5,776 nt of DNA. It comes from Candidatus Zixiibacteriota bacterium. GTDB taxonomy: Bacteria; Zixibacteria; MSB-5A5; JAABVY01; JAHJOQ01. Both the position numbers and the translations under genes were made by a program. The stretch is taken from contig DAOVLC010000109.1 of NCBI GenBank assembly GCA_030631455.1, positions 1 to 5,776 on the forward strand, written 5' to 3'. Below are positions 1-5,776 of the stretch, piece after piece (the stretch's first letter is position 1; every line of letters starts with the position of its first letter). The notes under the pieces were generated by a model, which was not told the DNA's origin, ran no database searches, and saw nothing but the letters and a program-made list of their open reading frames with translations.

Positions 1-806
1 GGGTTTCCTACAGGATCCCATTCGAACTAAGCGGCGAGCAGGCGGAAGAACAGGGTGAACCTGAGCAGGATACCATTACTCAAGCTGACCAGGAGACTAT
101 AGGTGCCGACACTACTGCCGAGGAATCTGCTCTTCCTGAGCGCAAGCCCGGAACTGTCGATCAGATGCCTGTTCCGATTCAGGTCCCCGAGGCGGAGTTC
201 CCGGCGACAGCCGCAGACTCCGGCGCCACTGGCACCGTTTCCGTCACAGTTCTTGTCGGTAGGAACGGTGCCGTGCGTGAAGCTACGGTCGAAATGGAAT
301 CAGGTACCGATGTCGGTTTCATTGAGGTGGCCAGGGTGGCAGCTATGAACGGCGAATGGAAGCCTGCCACAGCGAAGGGACGGCCCATGCCATTCAGGGC
401 ATCGTACACTGTCGAGTTCACATCCGAGGGCAAGGCGGTTAATCATCTCCCGGAGGTGGATGAGGCAGCCTCCCAACCGGAAGTGGGTACCGAGATCGAG
501 GTTTTCCCATCTCCCAACGATTCGGTAGCCGTTGACGTGGAGCCGAAGTTGATCTCTCTTCCTAAACCGGCTTACCCGAAGGAAGCAAGTGAAGCAGGTA
601 TCGAGGGTGTCGTATGGGTCCGTTCGCTGGTCGACCGGGAGGGCAGGGTCCGGGAAACCATGATTGAGAAACGTGCAGAAGCTAACGTCGGCTTCGAGGG
701 GGCCGCCATTAGTGCTGCGAAAGGCGCATTATGGAAGGCTGCGAGGCGAGGCGGGCAGCCGGTGTCGTACTGGATCTCACACAAGATAGAGTTCAAGCAG
801 GATTGA
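1..806 (+). CDS. Tandem TonB C-terminal-domain protein, 5' partial
   Basis: The frame is open from the first complete codon at position 3 to the TGA at 804-806, giving 267 visible residues, so the true start lies before the window. Two TonB_C-like domains are visible, at residues about 62-141 (nt 186-425) and 183-265 (nt 549-800). Both follow the family pattern: a Pro-rich entry (EAEFP, KPAYP), a GxVxVxxLVxxxGxVRE strand pair, a helix with VGF and AxxA, a W-K-A/P-A motif, then a final strand (YTVEF, HKIEF). The window opens with VSYRIPFEL, which matches those final strands, so a third copy probably lies upstream. Linkers are rich in E, Q and P, as in periplasm-spanning TonB proteins. Family knowledge: this domain contacts the TonB box of outer-membrane receptors and passes on proton-motive energy from ExbB/ExbD. 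No membrane anchor is visible in this part, so a true energy transducer cannot be told from another periplasmic protein using the same fold. No ExbBD or receptor genes are in view. Confidence 0.
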   Translation, partial: VSYRIPFELSGEQAEEQGEPEQDTITQADQETIGADTTAEESALPERKPGTVDQMPVPIQVPEAEFPATAADSGATGTVSVTVLVGRNGAVREATVEMESGTDVGFIEVARVAAMNGEWKPATAKGRPMPFRASYTVEFTSEGKAVNHLPEVDEAASQPEVGTEIEVFPSPNDSVAVDVEPKLISLPKPAYPKEASEAGIEGVVWVRSLVDREGRVRETMIEKRAEANVGFEGAAISAAKGALWKAARRGGQPVSYWISHKIEFKQD

Positions 807-906
807 TTCTTGGTGTGCCAGTTCCGTGAGTTGGCCGTCGGGTTAGGTTTGCGGTTCAAATCCAGCGTCAAGCTTTACGACAATTACATAATTATATTCG
901 AGAATC

Positions 907-940
907 AAGGCGCAGGGCTGCTAATGCAGCCCTGCGTCTT
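907..940. terminator. Bidirectional hairpin terminator between convergent genes
   Basis: A 15-bp stem (907-921 with 926-940) closes a four-base TAAT loop. The inner 11 pairs (CGCAGGGCTGC) are perfect and GC-rich, and the only wobble is one G-T pair near the base. On the plus strand the stem runs into TCTTT, a short T tract. On the minus strand the T tract is weaker. It lies 100 nt after the TonB-domain gene stop and 10 nt after the stop of the minus-strand gene, the position expected for a shared terminator. The structure is seen directly; two-way function is inferred. Confidence 0.
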
Positions 941-950
941 TGTGCGGTAG

Positions 951-3260
951 CTACTTGAGAAGTAGCATCTTCTTTGTATCGGAATAGGTTCCTGCCTGTA
1001 AGCTGTAGAAGTATACGCCCGAAGAAATGTCCGACCTGGCTTCCCAGATTACCTCATGGGAGCCGGCATCCATCGGGCTGTCGACCAGAGATGTCACGTG
1101 TCTGCCGAGCACGTTGTAGATATCCAGCTTGACCCACTGGTATTCCGGAAGGTCAAACTTTATCGTCGTGCTCGGGTTGAATGGGTTGGGGTAGTTTTGA
1201 TGCAGCACAAACTCCCTGGGGAGAATCACACCTTCCGCTTTCTTCGGATTGTATGCCGGACATGCGTGAATCATGTCTGTGGTTATGCTTACCGTTCCGC
1301 TTGTCCTGACGACATAGTGGAGGTTCTCATCAGTGTCGATCACGTGTGTGGATGTGTGGATATCGTTCTCATCCTCCGTCGACGGAATAACTCTCGACCC
1401 AAATGTTACAGTTCCCAGCAGAATCCCATTTCCAGCAGCGATAGCGAGATTGTCACCATGCAAATAGACATTGCCACCGGCATTTGTCATATAGAGCCCA
1501 TCGATTGCCGGAGTCAGGCCTCTGACGCACAGGTGCGGATATGAAAACGTCAACCGAACGTATATGGAATCGAGGTCCTCCGTGCTGCTGATCTTTATCG
1601 GCTGATTCGCATTTGGATTACCTGACGCATCCTCAGCGTAGACTTCGGCGATTACCTCCAAGTCAACTTCATCCCCCTCCTGAGTGAAGTCGCCGTAGGT
1701 GTCGAGATCCATCGTATCGATTCCTGTAGTATCGGAGGCAAGTGTCATATAGGAGCCCCATTGGTCTATAACTTCCGCGTCCAGTACAGGCGGCCAATCG
1801 GGATACTCTTCGTCATCCGGAATCAGGAATTCGAGACGACAAAGCTCAACAGGTTCATCGGATGGAAGCAGCCAGCCCGGCTTCCCCGACGGCGGACTGA
1901 GATATATCTTTACATGACTGTCATTAGGATCGTGAATGTCGAGGTTCAGCCTGCTGTTCGTAAAGACATCATCGATGAATTCCAATTGCTCGGCGTGCTC
2001 TATGAGGACTTTCAAGTCACCACCGGTCTCAGAGCCTGGATTCTCCGCTCTCAGCCCGAGCGGGAATGAGTTCTCGATGTACACGACGAGCGTGTCATAG
2101 TCGCCCAGTTTCTTGTCAGTTCCGATGAAATCAAGTGTGACATCAACCTCATATTTGGGTATCTCAATGAGGCCGTCACCAAGTCCGTAGTCGACCACTT
2201 CGTTCAGATAGCCACATCCTCCCGGTTTCATGAACTGATCTTCCTCCGTGTCAAAGACAACGGGACTCTGAGTATCGTCCGTCGCCACATCACGCTTTGG
2301 AACGAGTGTCAGTGTATAGAGTGATGCAGAGCTCTCAACTCCCTCGATGATAGTACCTGTCCCCACCTGCCCCAGTATCGTGATATTATCGCCGGATGGG
2401 TAGGCATTCATCGTCATCCAGTCATCGGTCAAGTCTCCTCGTGTAATGGCGGAGATACCGAATAAGTCGGATTCATACTCGAGGTAGTGGACAAACCACC
2501 CGTTCCAGTAGTTCATTGAGTCGCAGTAGACTGTGACCTCAGTGCTCCCGCCGAGATACACGGTCGTGGTGTCTATATGAAATCCGGCCCAGTACTCCTG
2601 ATCCAGATAGACATATCCGTCTTCGTAGTCGTCGGGGCCGCTCTGTTCATTGCCCCACTCGTCGTATCCTTCAACGCCTCCAACTTCGAGATCCAACCAG
2701 TTCTCGCCTTCGTGAGTGGACGTTATATCGAGGTCAATTACGCTCCCGAAGTCCGCCAAACACTTGACCTCGAACTTCAGGTAATACACGATAGCCCAAC
2801 CCTCATCCGGGAACGTGTATGTATCGTTCTCACCTTCGATCTTGATGCTGTCAAGATCCTCGACACAGTGTCCGCAATCGCCTGACCCATATGTGATATC
2901 GTCCGCATCCCATACTCCATCTTCGATTCCAACGAACTCCAGGAACTCATCGTCGAAGTAGATAGTGTTCTTGAAAGCCTCGATAGACAGACCGTCAAAG
3001 GTGACGTTGTTGGTGGCATACATGCGAACCGGTACAAGCACCTCAGTCTCATCACTGCTTTTCGTATCGACGACGGCGCCTGTGTCAGACATGATGTCGA
3101 CATAGCAGTCATTATATGAGTGGTTTATTGATGGCGGATCGGGAGGTGGATCGAGCGGTTCGCCTCCATCACCGATAGCCATAAGATTCAAGAACGCGCC
3201 CCACGCAAAGATCATTGACACGGCAAGAAGCAGTGCCAAGAACATAGTAATCCTTTTCAT
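951..3260 (-). CDS. Exported multi-module cohesin-like protein with T9SS type A sorting domain
   Basis: This encodes 769 residues from the ATG at 3258-3260, chosen because GGAGGG lies just upstream and MKRITMF leads into a signal peptide with a hydrophobic core at residues about 5-28. A Pro/Asp-rich linker (DPPPDPP) follows. Four beta-rich segments, at about 68-180, 230-325, 370-500 and 530-660, look like cohesin-type sandwiches: V-x-V openings, 'YFDDEFLEFVGI'-type strands and 'YYLKFEV' or 'CRLEFLI'-type closing strands. Residues about 680-769 are a Por-type tail: NYPNPFNPST near 689-698, then DIYNVLGR, SSGVYFYSLQAG and a final KKMLLLK. Family knowledge: such tails direct proteins through the type IX secretion system, where they are removed and the cargo is anchored or released. 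No enzymatic motif was found, so a structural or adhesive surface role is inferred. The chain is very acidic, about one residue in five being D or E in sampled stretches, and has a CGHC pair near residue 130. The sorting tail is a secure call; the cohesin-like modules are moderate and could be another Ig-like fold. Confidence 0.
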   Translation of the reverse strand: MKRITMFLALLLAVSMIFAWGAFLNLMAIGDGGEPLDPPPDPPSINHSYNDCYVDIMSDTGAVVDTKSSDETEVLVPVRMYATNNVTFDGLSIEAFKNTIYFDDEFLEFVGIEDGVWDADDITYGSGDCGHCVEDLDSIKIEGENDTYTFPDEGWAIVYYLKFEVKCLADFGSVIDLDITSTHEGENWLDLEVGGVEGYDEWGNEQSGPDDYEDGYVYLDQEYWAGFHIDTTTVYLGGSTEVTVYCDSMNYWNGWFVHYLEYESDLFGISAITRGDLTDDWMTMNAYPSGDNITILGQVGTGTIIEGVESSASLYTLTLVPKRDVATDDTQSPVVFDTEEDQFMKPGGCGYLNEVVDYGLGDGLIEIPKYEVDVTLDFIGTDKKLGDYDTLVVYIENSFPLGLRAENPGSETGGDLKVLIEHAEQLEFIDDVFTNSRLNLDIHDPNDSHVKIYLSPPSGKPGWLLPSDEPVELCRLEFLIPDDEEYPDWPPVLDAEVIDQWGSYMTLASDTTGIDTMDLDTYGDFTQEGDEVDLEVIAEVYAEDASGNPNANQPIKISSTEDLDSIYVRLTFSYPHLCVRGLTPAIDGLYMTNAGGNVYLHGDNLAIAAGNGILLGTVTFGSRVIPSTEDENDIHTSTHVIDTDENLHYVVRTSGTVSITTDMIHACPAYNPKKAEGVILPREFVLHQNYPNPFNPSTTIKFDLPEYQWVKLDIYNVLGRHVTSLVDSPMDAGSHEVIWEARSDISSGVYFYSLQAGTYSDTKKMLLLK

Positions 3261-3466
3261 TTTTCCCTCCAACATCCTGTGTTATTTCAGCAGCTTACAG
3301 TAGTCATCAGTATGCCGAGCGGAGGTGCACGGGCCTGCCTCTGACCATTCTGGCTCAACATCCGGCCAAATCCCCTGTTAAAAATACTAAGAGGGTCTAT
3401 TCAACCCATACTTAGGCTGATATAATCAGCTTGCCCTACTTCAGGTTCTCTATACAACAATCTTAC
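3261..3466 (-). promoter_or_regulatory. Long 5' leader of the cohesin-like gene with two possible hairpins
   Basis: If transcription begins about 7 nt after the -10 box (near 3466), the leader is about 206 nt. Two short hairpins can be drawn in it. One is GCTGAT/ATCAGC with a 3-nt loop at 3416-3430. The other is an 8-position stem with one C-C mismatch and a 7-nt A/T-rich loop at 3373-3395. I recognise no riboswitch or leader-peptide signature. The leader may be regulatory, or simply untranslated sequence if a second promoter lies nearer the gene. Confidence 0.
3265..3270 (-). promoter_or_regulatory. Ribosome binding site that fixes the start of the cohesin-like gene
   Basis: On the minus strand GGAGGG precedes the ATG at 3258-3260 by four A residues. 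It lies inside the coding part of an in-frame upstream ATG (3273-3275), which itself has no comparable site. This favours the downstream start, which also places the signal peptide right at the N terminus. Confidence 0.
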
Positions 3467-3472
3467 GATGGT

Positions 3473-3501
3473 ATCATAGCCTATCGAGCGGTTTTTGTCA
3501 A
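3473..3501 (-). promoter_or_regulatory. Near-consensus sigma70-type promoter for the cohesin-like gene
   Basis: Reading the minus strand, TTGACA (3496-3501, 6 of 6 to consensus) is followed by a 17-bp spacer and TATGAT (3473-3478, 5 of 6). The spacing is optimal and the site points at the cohesin-like gene about 210 nt away with nothing coding between. The match is seen directly. That this organism's main sigma factor uses such boxes is inferred, since Bacteroidota proper prefer a different promoter consensus. Confidence 0.
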
Positions 3502-3618
3502 TAGGGTTTCTACGTCTGATCGGATGTTTTTCGCGGATCGTGTCGACGTGCGCCGCCCATGCGTCAGTAGCATCTACAACTGATCTTCAAGCTGTGTTGA
3601 TCAATCACTGGCAGTGTC

Positions 3619-3753
3619 TCAGGATTCTCTGATTCTCAGGCAGATGAACGAACCTGTCATTATCAGGATGCCCCCAAGAACGATTCCGGTCTGCAGGCTC
3701 AATTGATCGGAGATCAGACCGAAAGCTATGAGACCGGCACTTTCCTTGATGAA
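3619..3753 (-). pseudogene. Remnant of a drug/metabolite transporter (EamA/SMR-type) C terminus
   Basis: A 44-codon minus-strand open stretch ends at the TGA at 3619-3621 and is bounded upstream by an in-frame TGA at 3754-3756. It has no usable start. It reads as a hydrophobic segment (GLIAFGLI), a short polar turn (SDQLSLQ), a second glycine-rich hydrophobic segment (GIVLGGILIMTGSFI) and a basic end (CLRIRES). This resembles the last two membrane helices of drug/metabolite transporters, where a G-E-x-L-S/T turn is followed by an IGxxLIxxG helix; here the turn is S-D-Q. No clear continuation was found in the other minus-strand frames further upstream, so it looks like a decayed fragment. The family call is by eye and moderate; a chance hydrophobic frame is the alternative. 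The flank 3502-3618 shows nothing I can name apart from a TTGATCAA palindrome and two adjacent GATTCTC copies near 3623-3637. Confidence 0.
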
Positions 3754-3809
3754 TCATCCGTCCTGTTAGCGCCCGAACATATACTCAGGGCTATCCCGGC
3801 ATTTTCTGT

Positions 3810-3836
3810 TTGTGAATGCTACCCGTATTGTGTAAT
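3810..3836 (+). promoter_or_regulatory. Weak candidate promoter for the C69 dipeptidase gene
   Basis: TTGTGA (3810-3815, 4 of 6 to TTGACA) and TGTAAT (3831-3836, 5 of 6 to TATAAT) are separated by only 15 bp, shorter than ideal. A start near 3843 would leave a leader of about 34 nt holding the ribosome binding site. This is the best plus-strand candidate I found between 3760 and 3876, but it is a weak match. Confidence 0.
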
Positions 3837-3862
3837 CTGTAAGAAATCGACTGGAAGGAAGC

Positions 3863-3868
3863 GAGAGG
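3863..3868 (+). promoter_or_regulatory. Ribosome binding site supporting the 3877 start
   Basis: GAGAGG lies 8 nt before the ATG at 3877-3879. It supports this start over the in-frame ATG at 3703, which would add 58 residues of low-complexity, non-family sequence in front of the signal peptide. Confidence 0.
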
Positions 3869-3876
3869 TTAGTTCC

Positions 3877-5514
3877 ATGACAAAGCATCTGTACTCAGTA
3901 ACGTTCACTGTACTGGTAATCGTCGCTGCAGTTGCCCCGCAACTTCATGGTTGCACCAGCCTGCTGGTAACGAGGGGAGCCTCGGAGGACGGATCGGTGA
4001 TGATTACTTACACGTGCGATGGTGAGTTCCATCCACATATTGAGTATACTCCGCCGGCCGACTATGAACCGGGTGATTCGCTCGATATCACCGACTGGTC
4101 CGGGACCGTGCGAGGCAGGATTTCGCAGGTTTCGCACACGTACGCCGTGGTCGATCTGATGAACGAGCACCAGCTTGCAATCAGCGAAACGACTTTCGGT
4201 GGCCGTGAGGAGCTTCGCAATCCCGACGGTCTGCTTCACTATTGGGATATGATGCGACTCGCGTTGCAGCGAGTCAGAACGGCGCGGGATGCCATCAAGA
4301 TTATGACTGATCTGGTCGCAGAACATGGCTACAGATCGGGTGGCGAGTCGTTCTCTATCGCAGACACTGATGAGGCGTGGATACTGGAAATGATCGGGCC
4401 CGGTCCAGGAGAGGACGGTGCTGTATGGGTGGCCGTAAGAGTACCCGACGGGTACTTATCCTGCCACGCCAACAAAGCGCGGATCGGTGAGTTTCCACTT
4501 GACGATCCGGAGAATTGTATCTATTCCGAGAATGTCTTATCGTTCGCTGCAGAGCATGGGTACTACGATCCCGAGTCAGACGAGCCGTTTCGATTCTGTG
4601 AGACGTACTGCCCTGCCACACCGAAGAATCAGCGATACGCTGATGCGCGTGTGTGGAGCATCTTCCGCCGAGCGGCGCCCTCACAGAACATTTCGCCTGA
4701 TTACCACAGGGCCGCCGCAGACGCCGAGCCGTATCCTCTCTGGGTCAAACCCGACAGGAAGCTCTCGCTTGATGATGTGTTCGCGCTGATGCGCGACCAC
4801 TATGAGGGAACCGACTATGATATGACAAAAGGTGTCGATGCTGGTCCGTACGGCACTCCTAACCGCTGGCGGCCAATGACATGGACTGTAGACAGTATCG
4901 AATATGTCTGGGAGCGACCGATTTCGACACAACAGACAGGATTCTCGTTCGTCTCGCAATCACGGTCATGGCTTCCGGATGCCGTGGGCGGCGTCTACTG
5001 GTGCGGAATGGACGACACGTATTTCACCGTCTATATACCATTGTATTGTGGTATCAACGATATTCCGGAGTCGTACACAGTCGGCAACCTGCAGAAATTC
5101 TCGTGGCAATCTGCGTGGTGGGTATTCAATTTCGTCGCTAATTTCGCTAACTTGAAATACTCGCACATGATCCACGACATCCAGACTGTGCAAGGCGATC
5201 TTGAGGGCACATTTCTGGCCCTGCAGCCATCGGTCGAGAGGACTGCGATCGAGCTGGCCGAATCGAATCCGGAGTTGATGACCCGTTACTTGACCGACTA
5301 CTCCGTATCGCATGGTGAGATGGTCGTGAGGCGGTGGCGAGAGTTGGGTGAATACCTGCTGACGAAGTACAATGACGGATACGTCAAAGACGAAAAAGGT
5401 GTCCCGCAGGAGAAGGGTTACCCTGAAAGCTGGCTGGAGAAAGTCCTGCGGTCTAGGCCGGATCAGTTCAGATTACCGGTGAAAGATGACAGCAGTTCTC
5501 ACGATCCGTTCTGA
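3877..5514 (+). CDS. Secreted dipeptidase, peptidase family C69 (Ntn hydrolase)
   Basis: This encodes 545 residues. Residues 1-25 form a signal peptide (MTKH, then a hydrophobic core to about residue 20, then PQLHG), followed at once by Cys26 in CTSLLVTRGASEDGS, the hallmark N terminus of peptidase family C69 (formerly U34). In this family a Cys made N-terminal by processing is the nucleophile, and the enzymes cleave dipeptides. Further family-type motifs run in order: TYTCDGEFHPH (about 45-54), NEHQLAISETTFGGR (96-110), GESFSIADTDEAWILE (156-171), RVPDGYLSCHANKARI (188-203), HYEGTDYDMT (308-317), AGPYGTPNRWRPM (322-334), SQSRSWLPDAVGGVYWCG (360-377) and YIPLYCGINDIPESY (386-400). The C-terminal third holds the conserved SAWWVFNFVANF stretch and a helical end. 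Its length suits the longer exported bacterial members and exceeds that of the cytosolic lactic-acid-bacterial enzymes (about 470 residues). It probably acts in the periplasm or outside the cell in peptide scavenging. It is divergent from the cohesin-like gene and appears to be transcribed alone. The family call is very secure; the substrate is not. Confidence 0.
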   Translation: MTKHLYSVTFTVLVIVAAVAPQLHGCTSLLVTRGASEDGSVMITYTCDGEFHPHIEYTPPADYEPGDSLDITDWSGTVRGRISQVSHTYAVVDLMNEHQLAISETTFGGREELRNPDGLLHYWDMMRLALQRVRTARDAIKIMTDLVAEHGYRSGGESFSIADTDEAWILEMIGPGPGEDGAVWVAVRVPDGYLSCHANKARIGEFPLDDPENCIYSENVLSFAAEHGYYDPESDEPFRFCETYCPATPKNQRYADARVWSIFRRAAPSQNISPDYHRAAADAEPYPLWVKPDRKLSLDDVFALMRDHYEGTDYDMTKGVDAGPYGTPNRWRPMTWTVDSIEYVWERPISTQQTGFSFVSQSRSWLPDAVGGVYWCGMDDTYFTVYIPLYCGINDIPESYTVGNLQKFSWQSAWWVFNFVANFANLKYSHMIHDIQTVQGDLEGTFLALQPSVERTAIELAESNPELMTRYLTDYSVSHGEMVVRRWRELGEYLLTKYNDGYVKDEKGVPQEKGYPESWLEKVLRSRPDQFRLPVKDDSSSHDPF

Positions 5515-5745
5515 ACCATTTGTCCGTGCATTGTCAATGGCGGCAGAGGAAATTCCGCAGTACCAGCAATCCGGAACTCCGCCGCCGTATGGGTCGCACG
5601 GTGAATGTCCGCCCGAGAATATGTAGGTGATCGGATAAACCACATCGTCAATATCGACCAGTTCGATCAGAGCGACATCGTCGCAAGAACTCTCGCAAAC
5701 GTCTCCAAACCCATCTTCTTTGGAGTTGCCTGTCTGCCGCAAGAC
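5473..5745 (-). pseudogene. Decayed dockerin-like / calcium-repeat protein fragment
   Basis: A 90-codon minus-strand open stretch lies between an in-frame TGA (5746-5748) and a TAA (5473-5475). Its recognisable core, nt 5554-5715, reads DGFGDVCESSC, then VDIDDVVYPITYIFSGG, then CDPYGGGVPDCWYCG. DGFGDVC matches the end of a thrombospondin type 3-like calcium repeat. The VDIDDVVYxIxYIFSGG stretch matches the dockerin-like repeat that ends many secreted proteins in FCB-type genomes. The first calcium-loop residues (usually D-x-N-x-D-G) are replaced by ALIEL. There is no ATG; the only near start is a TTG at 5740-5742. The last 26 or so codons lose similarity and run 42 nt into the C69 peptidase gene on the other strand. 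This points to a truncated 3' end of a lost secreted protein, although a frameshifted gene continuing past the window cannot be excluded. Confidence 0.
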
Positions 5746-5762
5746 TCAGTTCGAACTAAGTC
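5743..5762. repeat. 20-bp near-perfect palindrome
   Basis: Nine of ten base pairs match around a central AGTTCGAACT (5748-5757); the only mismatch is 5747 with 5758. It sits exactly at the 5' edge of the decayed dockerin-like fragment. It could be an operator for a gene beyond the window, a recombination scar, or chance. No function is assigned. Confidence 0.
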
Positions 5763-5776
5763 ATGCAATGATCAAC

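Noticed and set aside
21..31. The 11-mer TTCGAACTAAG occurs at 21-31 and again at 5750-5760, suggesting direct repeats bracketing a mobile unit.
   Set aside because: Several exact 11-mer repeats are expected by chance in a window of this size; one copy is inside coding sequence, and no transposase or integrase lies between them.
853..863. GGTTCAAATCC resembles a tRNA T arm, raising the idea of a tRNA or tRNA-derived attachment site.
   Set aside because: The flanking bases do not form a 5-bp T stem, and no D arm, anticodon arm or acceptor stem can be drawn upstream.
572..871. Open frames of about 80-160 codons antisense to or in alternate frames of the three main genes (for example 572-871 minus, 1056-1544 plus, 3895-4326 minus, 4966-5313 minus).
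   Set aside because: They are compositional shadows with no family motifs, no ribosome binding sites and an unnatural residue make-up (Arg/Ser/Cys-rich runs).
3258..3275. Upstream ATG (MLEGK...) as the start of the cohesin-like gene.
   Set aside because: Its codons contain the GGAGGG ribosome binding site of the next ATG, and starting at MKR gives a standard signal peptide.
3703..3876. In-frame 58-residue N-terminal extension of the C69 peptidase starting at the ATG at 3703.
   Set aside because: It would bury the signal peptide, has no good ribosome binding site, does not look like family sequence, and overlaps the transporter remnant on the other strand. The 3877 start has GAGAGG 8 nt upstream.
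5748..5760. AGTTCGAACTAAG as a tRNA T loop.
   Set aside because: It is better explained as part of a palindrome; the T stem does not pair and no other tRNA parts are present.
1..5776. Search for CRISPR repeats, insertion-sequence ends, toxin-antitoxin pairs, defence genes or reverse transcriptases as a hidden novel system.
   Set aside because: No regularly spaced repeats, terminal inverted repeats or related protein motifs were seen on either strand.

Overview
The window reads as ordinary chromosomal sequence from a Gram-negative-type bacterium of the FCB (Fibrobacterota-Chlorobiota-Bacteroidota) superphylum or a related candidate phylum. Zixibacteria-like lineages are my best guess. The reasons are a TonB-type periplasmic protein, a large secreted protein ending in a type IX secretion (T9SS) type A sorting tail with an NYPNPFNPST motif, a secreted C69-family dipeptidase, and a dockerin-like fragment with the VDIDDVVY...IFSGG signature common in these groups. 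The lineage is inferred from protein style, not from a marker gene.

Layout. Positions 1-806 (+) hold the 3' part of a protein with at least two, probably three, tandem TonB C-terminal domains. It converges on a large minus-strand gene (951-3260), and the two share a strong bidirectional hairpin terminator (907-940). The minus-strand gene encodes a 769-residue acidic exported protein made of about four cohesin-like beta-sandwich modules plus the T9SS tail. It has a clear ribosome binding site and a near-consensus sigma70-type promoter (TTGACA, 17 bp, TATGAT) about 200 nt upstream, which implies a long 5' leader with two possible hairpins.

The 616-base gap 3261-3876 between the divergent genes holds that leader and promoter. 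It also holds a 44-codon minus-strand remnant resembling the last transmembrane region of a drug/metabolite (EamA/SMR-type) transporter, and a weak candidate promoter for the next gene. Positions 3502-3618 show nothing I can name. Positions 3877-5514 (+) encode a secreted peptidase family C69 dipeptidase whose predicted nucleophile, Cys26, sits exactly at the signal-peptide cleavage site. The last 260 bases hold a decayed minus-strand dockerin-like fragment whose frame runs into the peptidase 3' end, and a 20-bp near-palindrome.

The genes do not form one operon: orientations are +, -, +, each apparently with its own signals. Their shared theme is the cell envelope and secretion (TonB-type periplasmic protein, T9SS surface or secreted protein, exported peptidase), with two gene remnants marking turnover between them. 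I see no defence system, CRISPR array, transposase or RNA gene, and no convincing novel system. The most useful leads are the tandem TonB domains, the cohesin-like/T9SS protein near a dockerin remnant, and the coupling of export to activation in the C69 enzyme.
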